Shown: positions 38,001 to 47,642 of the stretch, in pieces | How positions within the stretch are numbered: the stretch's first letter is position 1 | Layout of the letters: the number at the start of each line of letters is the position of its first letter | Source: Solen grandis | Taxonomy: Eukaryota; Mollusca; Bivalvia; Adapedonta; Solenidae | Direction: 5' to 3' | DNA length: 64,000 nt | Assembly (NCBI GenBank): GCA_021229015.1 | Contig: CM037778.1 | Location: forward strand, 10,698,956 to 10,762,955 | Program-made: the position numbers and the translations under genes | Notes under the pieces: model-generated | What the model saw: only the letters and a program-made list of their open reading frames with translations | The model's database searches: none | Told to the model about the DNA's origin: nothing

Positions 38001-39025
38001 ATGCATTTGCATTACATAATACAGTCTTGAAAATAACACAGCAAAAAGTGGGCCCGAACTCGCCCGTATTTAATGCATACGTATATAAATAAAAATATGT
38101 AAATACATTTGAAAATAACAAATTAAATTTACCAAAAGCGGGATCTTTAGACCGCATGTACATCATGCACCATTCTGTCCCGGGCACAGTCATCTCTAGA
38201 CCTTGTTTTCCACGCTGGAACACCTGACTGTTGATACAAAGACGCCCGTACCATAAACCTGCTGACAAGTGTGCAATGTACACCTCGTTTGCATCAAGCT
38301 CCTTGTTCACCGTTGCGGCTTGAATCTTCCTGTCAGAAGTAACAGATGCATGTCTAAGATATTGTGCTCTAAAGCTTTTCATTGACCTACCGAGAGATTG
38401 CTTGCATATTTTCATATTCGTTTTACTGAGCCCTGACGAAAGTCCACTAGCATTTGCCATAGGGATTTTCGTTTGCGTTTGAGAGTCATTATCAGACTGA
38501 ACAGTTTCACCTTTATCTGGTTCTTTCGAATGCGTTTCTTTTTGTCCAGAGACTGGTTTTCCCTTTTCAGAGTTGTTTTTGCCGGGAGGAGGCGGTGGAG
38601 GTGGTTTGAACGTTGGTATTTGATTACCATTATTTGTATCATCTTTTTTATCGGCATCTGTTTTTGATGGTTTGGACTCAAATTGTATGGAACGTTTACG
38701 TCTTCTCCCTCTTGGAGCGGACCAAGAACCAGTTTCTGCTGGAGCAGAACCTGCTGGTTGTTTCTCTTGGGTCTGTTTTCCCCCAATCTGCAAATTGTAT
38801 AAAGTCGTCCAGTATGGCTAAATCCTCGTCACTAGAAGATTGACTTTCTTCAGATCCAACAAACGGTAATCTCAACTCACGTCCATCGATAATGACATGC
38901 TTGAATGTTGTACCGAGTCTAACTTCCTTCACAAACCATGCTGGTGCCAGGTACCCGACCGCTTGAAGTACGAAAACAACGCAACAGACGAAATAAACAA
39001 CGGTATATGATCGCCCAATTTTCAT
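34349..39025 (-). CDS. claudin/PMP22-like four-TM protein with giant first loop (paralogue 1)
   Basis: Exons 39025-38133, 37542-37390 and 34782-34414 (open to a stop at 34349). All phases are 1. About 492 residues after one correction. TM1 is at ~8-30, ending APAW (W30). Loop 1 runs from ~31 to ~305, with an acidic SEESQSSSDEDLAILDD, a furin-like RGRRRKRS at ~106, PPPPPPP at 141 and K/E/S/Q-rich text. At its end is GLWYGRLC (GLW 256-258, C263) and WC286: the W...GLW...C..C order of the claudin/PMP22 superfamily, spread over 230 residues instead of about 20. TM2 and TM3 are in the 153-nt exon; TM4 is IACGISCIIAILSSVSFAFL; a short cytoplasmic tail follows. Frame odd: reading must shift by one base near the C5 run at 38780-38784 (one base too many), otherwise it stops at 38696. 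Probably a membrane or junction protein; function unknown. The last exon may instead splice at GATG|GTACGT (34413). Confidence 0.7.
34999..35034. repeat. (TG)n microsatellite
   Basis: About 18 TG units. Confidence 0.95.
35640..36440. repeat. diverged tandem units of a dispersed repeat
   Basis: Units begin near 35780, 35945 and 36100 with 'aaggaaactag...gacccctaggggcc', followed by 'aattatggtag...cagtcatgaggtg' and 'aaattctgaccattggttt'. The final part 'ttcatgctaagtttcatca' near 36325 and 'actacggacgaagggtgatcccaattgctc' resembles the 3' end of pearl-like elements. Confidence 0.6.
37390..37542 (-). CDS. 4TM paralogue 1, exon 2 (TM2 to TM3)
   Basis: Acceptor 'tctcattcag' and donor 'ACAG|GTATGT'. 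It is 153 nt with phase 1 on both sides. It encodes LEASLGLALSFVSLVIAS (TM2), CCC, HHKRR (inner loop) and IMLSVIFLFITG (TM3 start). Same size class and phases as 51001-51156 in paralogue 2. Confidence 0.8.
37543..38132 (-). other. intron 1 of paralogue 1
   Basis: It contains a T22-like run near 37660 and an (A/T)-rich tract. Nothing else seen. Confidence 0.6.
38133..39025 (-). CDS. 4TM paralogue 1, exon 1 (TM1 and loop 1)
   Basis: ATG at 39025 (MKIGRSYTVVYFVCCVVFVL); an in-frame GTG nine bases earlier is not needed. Donor 'TTTTG|GTAAAT' at 38132. Removing one base from the G5 run gives 892 nt, 297 codons plus one base, which fits the phase-1 acceptor of exon 2. Without it the frame ends at 38696. 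Confidence 0.7.
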
Positions 39026-39411
39026 CTTTTTCACTAAGACTTAAATCGAAAAACAATTCCAAAATCTTTTTGTTCTTGTTGATGCCCATCAGCGCAAAGT
39101 GACAAAAGACACATTGACGAAATCTTCACGTAACACATCAATATATTGCACAGTAACCAGTCATATGACTTTTCATCCAATCAGTGAAGAGCTACGGCAT
39201 AAATCACCTGAATGTCCGATTATTTTGATTAAGTTGGCAAAGCCGGATTCTGCTGATTGTTTTCTTCATCTAAAATATTTGATGTGTTGTTAAAATATTG
39301 CAGGAGAATATATAAAGATATGTTTTCTGTACATCCAGCAATATTTCTATAATTTGAATATCATGCTGGATTGGAATATATCATAAACATACAAATATAC
39401 CTGGTATATTG
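39026..39411. other. 5' flank of paralogue 1
   Basis: Presumed promoter and 5' UTR side. No TATA or initiator that I can defend. Confidence 0.35.
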
Positions 39412-39760
39412 TTGGCTAGTTTTAACGTCCCGCTGACAGTGTCATGGTGTTTTGCTCATCTGGGGGATTTTGTCTACATTAGACAGACAAATACTGCCTC
39501 GATGGTTGCGGTATTATGCTGTAGACAGATGGCATAATACCACACGGGTTCGAGTCCCGGCAGGGCCGGGTGGACTTTTTCATACTTGTAAGGAAACATC
39601 CCGGCTGGTTTTTTATGTCTAGCGTATATTGTGCATGTAATTTAAGGGTATGATTGGTCCAGTGTCAGGAAACTACAGTGAGGTAGCACTACATCTGTCT
39701 TCAAATATGTCTCCAAATGACTGAAATACTATCGGAGGGACGCTAAATCCCAACAAGCTT
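39412..39760. mobile_element. SINE family 1, rearranged (both orientations)
   Basis: The left part (tagttttaacgtcccgctga, gacagatggcataatacc) is a reverse tail. The middle 'cgggttcgagtcccgg' is tRNA B-box-like. The right part ('gattggtccagtgtcagga', 'ctgaaatactatcggagggacgctaaatccc') is a forward tail. So two copies appear joined head to head. Confidence 0.6.
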
Positions 39761-40439
39761 CGAAGAAAATGTTATTATTTTCGAACCACAAGCAGATCAG
39801 CACTATATTTGAATAGCATAATTATGGAGTAAACTGAAGCTGGAGAGATAATTATCAAGTTGGAGGACACCAGACCCAGTAATCGTCAGGTTTGGTAGTT
39901 TAACGAGTAATCCTAGTTTTATACCCACAGCCCACCTGTGATATAATTGTCTTACAGTATTATATTGCATGCTATCATATCCTTAGATCACAGCCAGGCC
40001 TTTTGTCTCCCATGTAAAAATAATTTGTGGCTTTTGAATTTAGTTTAATACAGTAATTGCCTGTCTGGTAAGGATTTATTTATCACGAATTTGTTGTACA
40101 ATGTATATCGTATGCTCATTATAAATGCTTAAATCTGTGTACCGCATTGGGTTCACACAGCGGAGGTGAAAAAGAGGCCTAGATATCTCAATCGTGCAAC
40201 TTCGCCTATCTCCGGTATCATCCGTATGATGCTGATGGCTAGGTCAAACGTACAGGTCTTGTTTTGTAAACTTGCTTTAATGTTGCACTGGCCTCGATCT
40301 TCATCTGATAATATCACTTTTTACAAAGGTATATTGCCTCCACCAGTTTATTATCTCTGATTGTTTAGAAGTTGCTCTAAATATGATGGCCAATCAGAAG
40401 CTCTGAAAATTCAAATTATCCACGATTTATTTAAATAGA
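39761..40439. other. no recognised feature
   Basis: The frame at 40166-40360 has no start or splice support. Text near 40370-40410 (tggccaatcagaagctct) recurs reversed near 45060-45090. Confidence 0.35.
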
Positions 40440-40479
40440 AAATCTTTCTATTTTCTATCTTAAATGTATAAAAGAGAAT

Positions 40480-40800
40480 GATTTTTCAAGTGCACATGTG
40501 CAACAAACCCGCCTTCAGGGCGTTGATTTTTGATGACGTAAAACTTGACCAACTCGGTTCTGTTCAACCGTTCGTCTGAACTGCATTTTTTTTTTCTCGG
40601 CCAAAATGATATTACAATTGTGATCATACGATATTTCAAGCGCGCATGTGTAACAAGCCCCGCCTCAGGGCGTTGTTTTTGATGGCGTAAAAACTAACTC
40701 GGTTTTATTCAGCTAGGATTCTATAAACACGTGTGCACATGTATACAGAATCCCTGCTTCAACCGTTCGTCTGAACTGCATTTTTCTTTCTCGGCCAGAA
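40480..40800. repeat. tandem duplication of about 150 bp
   Basis: 'caagtgcacatgtgcaacaa', 'cgccttcagggcgttg', 'gatgacgtaaaa' and 'caaccgttcgtctgaactgc' occur at 40488-40585 and again, mutated, at 40638-40780. Confidence 0.8.
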
Positions 40801-40819
40801 TATTACAATTTTGATTATA

Positions 40820-42557
40820 CATAGACAGTAAATTCCTGGCTTTATTTCCCTTTGTCTTTCACGCCTCTTTTTCTCCTTTTAAGTAACTCTCATATTTTCT
40901 ATAATGCTTTTGCACAAGTATGCATCCGTTTAATATATTTCGTTTTTTGCTCCCATCATAATTTAAGCTGTCAGACGCAGTGAAAGATACGGACACAAAT
41001 CTCGTCTCCAACGGGATTCGAACCAATAACCTCTGGTTCAGTGGCCCTGCGTTTTACCGCTGCACAACGCTTCTTTTAAGTTAGAAAAATACAACAACCT
41101 GTAGGAAATAGCAACAAATCGAGTCGCACTATCTACGGTTTGCTAAGTAACATAAGTAAATTCCTCGTTGAAATATCTTGATCAAATCGACATTAAACAT
41201 TAATGCAAATTACTGCCATCCTTCGTCACCTGTTGATGTCCATGCAGTAAATGGTAGTTATAGTATTGTGAAACTTACATTCAATATTGGTCCATTATAT
41301 CGAAAAGAGGAGACGTTTCTCATCTATCGCTTAAATTTTAACTCACATATGTTGATGTAATGTGACCAAGTCAATTCCTACTGCTCCGAGCTGGTAATAC
41401 CGTATCGAACTCGGGACCCTCGGTATGCAAATCGGACACTCTACCACGTCGCCACAAAAGCTAGCTCTATGGCAAGATAGTACAAGTGCCATTTTTTAAT
41501 CTCTACTACATACATACACCCCCTCCTATCAAGACTCTGTCCTCAGATTCCTGTAGTATGAACGTCTTGGGACTTTCTAAGGGTGCCATCTCTTCTACAT
41601 CTGTGACTTATTTAAGTTGGGCGCCAAATGTAACCAAGTAAATTCCTACTTCCTCGAGCTGGTATCGAACTCGGGACACTCGGTATGCAAATCGGACACT
41701 CTACGACGTCGCATTAATACCTAGCTGTGTGGCAAGATAGTACAAGTGCTATTTTTTATACCCCAGCTTATGTTCCCGCCTGCCGCCCAATCGAGAAACA
41801 TTTGATTGACAGAGAAAAGGGTAATATGAAATTGTGTCCCGGCTTCAGTGCATTGGATTTTAATATAGCCGGGAAACTTCTAAGTAGCATAGAATATATT
41901 AAGACATTTCTCCAGACAATAGAAACCTATGCTCGCTTCGGTCTTCTGTTGTCTTTAGATATGTATTAATATACTCTATCCTATACATAGACAGTAAAAT
42001 CCAGACTGTCTTTCCTCTCTTTTTCAAACCTCTCTCTCCTGTCAAGTAATTCTCATATTTTCTTTCATGCTTTTGCACGAATATGCATCTGTTTTTTGTT
42101 GTTGTTGTTGTTTTTTTTGTTGTTTTTTTTTGTTTTTTTTTATTCTTTATTTCCCCTTTTTGCTCCCATCATAATTTTAGCTGTCAGACGCTGTGAGAGG
42201 TATGGACACAAATCTCGCCTCCAACGGGATTCGAACCAATAACCTCTGGTTCAGTGACCCGGCGTTTTACCACTGCACGAGGCTTCTTTTAAGTTAGAAA
42301 AATACAACAAACTGTAGGAAATAACACCAATCGCGTCGCACTATTTGCTAACTAACATAAGTAAATTCCTCGTTTAATTATTTACGTTGAAATATCTTGA
42401 TCAAATCGACATTAAACATTAATTCAAATTACTGCCATCCTTCGTCACCTGTTGATGTCCAAGCAGTAAATGGTAGTTATAGCATTCAATATTGGTCCAT
42501 ACTCTCGAAATTGGGAGACGTTTTTCTCTTATCGCACATATGTTGATGTAACATGAA
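40820..42557. repeat. segmental duplication, copies 40820-41345 and 41984-42557
   Basis: Both copies run 'acatagacagtaaa', 'aagtaactctcatattttct', 'gctcccatcataatttta', 'caacgggattcgaaccaata' (a tRNA-like B box), 'tctggttcagtg', 'cttcttttaagttag' and 'ttactgccatccttcgtcac' in the same order. 41346-41760 between them carries two copies of another tRNA-like unit. 41755-41980 and 42605-42745 (cgcctgccgcccaatcgaga ... gggaaacttctaagtag) are also duplicated. Confidence 0.75.
41346..41760 (-). repeat. two copies of a tRNA-like dispersed unit
   Basis: The text 'tatcgaactcgggac', 'ctcggtatgcaaatcggaca' and 'ctctaccacgtcgccacaaa' occurs at 41400 and 41670 here, and again at 53110 and 53470. Its reverse complement has a tRNA-like B box (GAGTTCGATA) and an anticodon-loop-like TTTGCAT. 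Confidence 0.65.
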
Positions 42558-42574
42558 CCCCCCCCCCCCCCCCC
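42558..42574. repeat. poly-C run
   Basis: Seventeen C. Confidence 0.95.
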
Positions 42575-42902
42575 AATTGTCTGCACAGAATGTAATCGTC
42601 CAATTCGATGTCTTACAGCTTATTTTCCCGCCTGCCGCCCAGTCGAGAAACATTAGGTTGACAAAGAATAGGGTAATATAAATATTGTGTCCCGGCTTCA
42701 GTGCAATGAATTTAAGGTAGCCGGGAAACTTCTAAGTAGGAAAGAAAGAAAGAAAACGATTATTAATTCGCTGCCACGAGTTAGCGAGCTTTTTTTTAAT
42801 TTTTTCTCATATAGTTATTATAGTTATTATGTCATGGCCAAGAGTAAGCAGTATTTTTTAGTTATTAAATCGTGGCCACGAGTTAGCTAGATTTTGTTTT
42901 TC

Positions 42903-42939
<37 letters not shown>

Positions 42940-43799
42940 CTTTGCTATATCTCATAGCCACGAAATAGACAAGTTCGTTTTTTTTCTTAGTTATATCTCG
43001 TGGTCACGAGTTTTTTTCTTAGTTATCTCGTTCCCTTTGTGCTTGCGTAAGTAACATATGATAATACGTATTTCTGCTTTGAAATCTCCAAAACTTTGAC
43101 AATTAACACTGGTGTGGGATACTTGTATCCGTCACCTGGTAAACTAAATCACAATTTAAACGCTCGCCGTCAGATTTTAACGAAATGTTAAGCATCAGCG
43201 ATTATTTTTCATCTTATAAGCGCCGCGCGATTTGCATTTTTTTTTTTTGCTCGCATAGGCACGAATCAAGTGGGTGCCAGACGCTTTTCGCTGACTGACA
43301 TGGGTACAAGGAATTTAAGACATAGGGCGGCGATCGATCGATGACCTAGTGGTGATAATGAAAATACATGTATGTGAATTGGACGGTCGCCTCGCAGGAT
43401 CCGGGCGATCGCCACACGGAGAACTCCGATTTTTACGTGAAAGTACAACTTTATTGTTTTGAAAGAGGTGTCGAGAACAAGCAAAACGACTGGCCGCTGC
43501 ATGACAAAAATGGGGATTGTCGCATTTCTTTTGTCTAACAAAGTGAATTTAATAAACGGGGGATCAATTTTTCAAGCGATGGCAGTAAATTCCAATACTA
43601 TAAACGCGTTTTAACCTTTCGTTAACAAGGTCATTAAAAGAAAAGATGAACACACCATTTGTTTCAATGGACTGCTAACACATCGCCACTCTTACTCTCC
43701 CTATTTCTCTTGCCTACAGTTTTATATCAATATGCATATCTAAATCAAAAGGAAAGAAATCTATTGAAGCTCGTAAAACTCTCTTTCACTTGAGACACA
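42575..43799. other. low-information stretch with (CT)n
   Basis: A (CT)n run lies at 42906-42935. 'cgtggccacgag' and 'tcgtggtcacgag' palindromes repeat at about 42765-43015 (five loose copies). The minus frame at 43266-43541 shows no domain. Confidence 0.45.
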
Positions 43800-43805
43800 C
43801 ACAAC

Positions 43806-44085
43806 TTCAGTGCTGGGAGATCGTGGATTCGTTCCCCGGCCGCAACATACAAAAGTCGTAAAAATGGTACTGTTATAGCTGCCTTGCTTGGCGCTTAGCA
43901 TATAAGGGTAGTTGCTGGACTGGTTGGCCCGTTGTCAGGATAATGTGACTGGGTGTGGTGTCATGACAAATGTCTACGGCGTGTTACTGCAGTGTGGCGG
44001 CATTGTATCTGTCTAAAGTAGATACCGTCTCCAAATAACTGAAATACTGTCGGTGGGACGTTAAACCCAACAAACAAACAAACAA
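43806..44085 (+). mobile_element. SINE family 1, forward copy
   Basis: It runs from 'gtgctgggagatcgtggatt' (decayed B box) to 'ctgtcggtgggacgttaaac' and an acaaacaaacaaac tail. The head A box is mostly lost. Confidence 0.75.
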
Positions 44086-44109
44086 CGTCAGTGCCTTCAG
44101 AGCTTTGAT

Positions 44110-44412
44110 TCAATATATAGAGCGGCCGGCTCAAAAGCTCACCTTGAGCATTTTGCGCTTAGGTGAGGCTACATTAATATCGCGCTACTGAAACCTAGTC
44201 ATTATAAATCTCGACACTGTTTTTGTTGGTTGGGTCTAACCACCGACGGTACTTCAGTCATTAGCAGACTATGTCGACTTGAGACAGATACAATGCCGCC
44301 ACTCTGCAGTATCACACCGTAGACATGTGGCATGATACCACATCAAGCCACATTATCCGGCAACTGGACCAACAAGTCCTAGAACTACCATTATATGCTT
44401 AGCGCCAAGCTG
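44110..44412 (-). mobile_element. hairpin scrap plus truncated SINE family 1
   Basis: 44136-44170 'gctcaccttgagcattttgc...aggtgagg' is a solo end of the 'agctcacc' elements. 44223-44412 is a reverse SINE tail and body ending at 'atgcttagcgccaagc', without the tRNA head. Confidence 0.65.
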
Positions 44413-44729
44413 GGCAGTTCAAACAACTGAAAACAATGTTTAAAAAAGGGGGTAAAATCATGGCACTACAACTTTCTTGTAATGTTACAATTGATACATA
44501 TACTTTATGAGATGTACGCAACGCAATATTTTGTGACGGACGGACGGGCGTCAGGACATACAATGTCAAACCTATACGTCTCCTTTCCTGTTTAAAGTGG
44601 TGACAGACGAAAGAAACACTGACCACGAATATTTTATTCATTATCTCGCCATCCTTTTATCTACATATAAGATATAGTCTACTGAGACATTTCTAAAGAA
44701 AAACAGAAGACCGAAGCGAGCATCTGATA

Positions 44730-44940
44730 TACTATAAAATCATTAATTTTCGTTGACATTAAATTTCGTTGATTATGTACCTAAGAACTTCGTGGGTACA
44801 TTTGTTCGTGGATCTATGTTCTAGAAAACATGAGGTCTATATTAGAAACAAGTTTTCGCGGGGATTAATATTCGTAGATAAAACCAACCTCGAAATCGCC
44901 GAAAATTTAGTGCTCTACGAAAATTAATGATTTCACAGTA
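44730..44940. mobile_element. palindromic MITE, about 210 bp
   Basis: The ends are inverted: tactataaaatcattaattt and, reversed, tactgtgaaatcattaattt. The interior repeats the inversion (ttcgttgattatgtacctaa / acgaaaat). The copy at 60734-60943 has the same length. Confidence 0.75.
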
Positions 44941-47277
44941 TTCTATCTGTGTAAGAAGTCACACTAAACTTGTGAAACCCTATTTTTTTACAAATAGATC
45001 GACATACTTTTTTCATGGTCAGATGGAAAATAGAAAGATGTTCTATTGAAATAAATCGCTGATGAATTTGAAATTTTTAGAGCTTCTGATTGGCCACAAA
45101 GCGGACTGCAACGAAAACTTCGCGCATTACGTTCATGGTCGGGTGAAATTGTCCGGACAATACACAATAGGTCATTTCACAAGTTCGGCAATACTCGGTA
45201 AAATTCGCCGATTTAAACTGACCAATCAGTGACTGGGGAAAATCTAAATATGTGTGAATATAAATTAGGTGTTCGGTTAGTGCTCTAAGGGAACGTTGTA
45301 CTTGTTACATTTCTACATCCAATACAGTGAAATCTAACTCACTTTAGGGTCAGAAGTTTGAACATAAGGTTCATGAAATAGCATACATTTGAATGAACGG
45401 GAGAAGTTTCCACGAGTTTTTACCAGTCTAAACAGCTGATATAAATGATATAAAATGACTAAGGGAGTGTTCGGGGAAATGTTTGGACGAAATACAATGT
45501 GACATGAATAGACTGAGATTTGTTTCTCGTTAAGCAACTCGATGTTATTTTCTTAGACTAAATTACTATAGATATATGGAGATATAGAGACGCCACGCAC
45601 AATTTGTTTTATAACACATTCTAATAATAATAATTAACATCATCAGACTTATAGGCAATTAAACAACTGATGAAAAAAACAGACCTAACTTGACAGATGC
45701 CGCTTGCTTGGTTTGTTCCAGCTTTAGTGTATCGAATGCATGCACATGTATAGATATTGCTTATGTAATTATGAAAATGTTGGGAGTTTTCTCTCTTAAC
45801 AGACAGATTTCAATATGAACTTTTTTTGCCCTCACAACTTCTTCTCCTGTGTTGTCATACATAACTGTTAAAATTTTAGTTACTGTTTTCTGTTATGGTT
45901 ATATAAGCCTGCTTCGTGCATGCGCTTCGCAGTCTCAAAATGATAAAAAAATAGTGTATTGAGGGTGATGCCATGTACTTATCTTTTAATGGGTATAAAT
46001 AAATGATTAAATCGATGTTGGACCTCAAAGTGCGTGAGTATGGGTCATATCAGCGCACTCTGGTGTCTATTTTTAGAGCTGTCCCCCAAAAGCTTTAGAC
46101 CGACTGCACTTTGGGGTCGGACTACATAGTGCGTTGGACCCCAAAGTGTGTTCCCACAGTGCTCGTTGATTTACGTAGGTTTAAGTCTTATTTCGGAGTG
46201 AAATGACTTACTGTAACAAGGTACATGTTAATAAAAATAAACAGTTTTTGTTAATTCTTTTTATTAGAAAATCTAAAAACAAAAGTCTGATTCTTTGCAA
46301 CGATTAAAGATAACAAACAATACAAACATATGTAACGTTTTCTTATTCAAAATAATTATGACCTGTTTATATGTCTAGAAGAAAAAAACTGCAAAAAACA
46401 CTAGGTCAACTGCACTGAATGAGTGTGTGTGTTTTCAAAGAATACACACCGGTATGCTAAAGAAACACGGTTCTATAGACTGAACACTAAAACATATTTG
46501 ATACTAATGATCATATTCGTTGTTCAGATAAACTTAGTCAAATATATTAAAAAGTGATACAGAATTTCTTATCAAAATGATCGTTTAGGTAGTACAAATA
46601 AAGGATATTGACCAATAACCTTTATCCTAATGGAGTTAGCGCAATATTTAGATATCAAGTTTTGGTCATATTCAATTGTGACATTGCGTATCTAGCCAAA
46701 TTTGGTAGTCTCCCTTCCCTCAATCTTTGAAACATTGCACACACCGCCATTCTACATCGCATGAGTTATTTCACTTAACCCTTGTAGGAAAAGCGCTTCG
46801 AAAGAGTTTGGCACACCGCCCGCGGCGCTTTGCATTCGATTACACCTTGACTCAATAAAATGACACAAATAAGGAAAATATATATATTAAGATCAAAAAC
46901 TACGTGTCTGACTAAATGTATGATAATACTAAAAAAAAATATTTCTGTTCAAAAGTGGAATGCATGAGTATAGTTAACTGTGACTGCGTTTTTTTTTTCT
47001 GTAAGGCACGGATCAAGTAACTTAAGAGCAGCTATTTTATTATTCTTTTTTCCTTCTGTGTAAGTCTTACATAATTATTAGACTCGATCGAACAACCCAT
47101 TACTGAGCATGTAAATGACACAACAGCTTGTCAAGTGATTAATTTTACAAATAACATGGAGATAATTCACATTTCAACAAAGTTCTTTACTTTTCATATA
47201 CGTTCTAAACGCTTTATCTTTCTTTCACGATGGATTTACAAAATAACAAAGAATATAACACAATGTCACGTGATCAA
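44941..47277. other. between the two 4TM paralogues, including 3' UTR of paralogue 2
   Basis: At 46018-46155 'gttggaccycaaagtgygt' occurs twice directly and once inverted (gcactttggggtcgg). Otherwise AT-rich; no exon seen. Confidence 0.4.
47036..47041 (-). promoter_or_regulatory. candidate poly(A) signal AATAAA of paralogue 2
   Basis: tttatt on the plus strand, AATAAA on the coding strand, about 237 bases after the stop at 47278. Such hexamers are common by chance in AT-rich DNA. Confidence 0.3.
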
Positions 47278-47642
47278 TTACTCAAGCGGCTTCTTCTCGG
47301 GAATCGCCATTGATTCCTCAGGCTTCACGTCACTGAAATCGCAAACATCGTACAGCCCTGCTTTGACCGGAAGTGGCTCCTGAATGAAAACGAGGCTCGG
47401 TTTCTTCTCGTCCTTGGTTGTTTCCAGCTCATTGTTGAATCGGTACCAGTTCCCGGGTGCTTCTTTCCTGTACTTGGCAAATAGGCCAACAAGGACGACG
47501 AAGCCAGTAATCAAGGCGAAAAAGGCACCCAAACCGGAGGCAATCACGGAGTATGGCATGTGAATCTTAACATCTCCACCGAGATGGCACTTCTGGCGGT
47601 TGTAGCTTGCGAAACGGACGACTGGCACGAAGATGAGTGCAG
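47278..47642 (-). CDS. 4TM paralogue 2, exon 5 (end of TM3, loop 2, TM4, tail, stop)
   Basis: Acceptor 'attttctttag'. It is 365 nt ending in TAA. It encodes ALIFVPVVRFASYNRQKCHL, loop 2, SVIASGLGAFFALITGFVVL (TM4) and a 60-residue soluble tail (KYRKEAPGNWYRFNNELETT ... IPEKKPLE). Clean frame, coding-like GC, highest-confidence exon of the gene. Confidence 0.85.
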
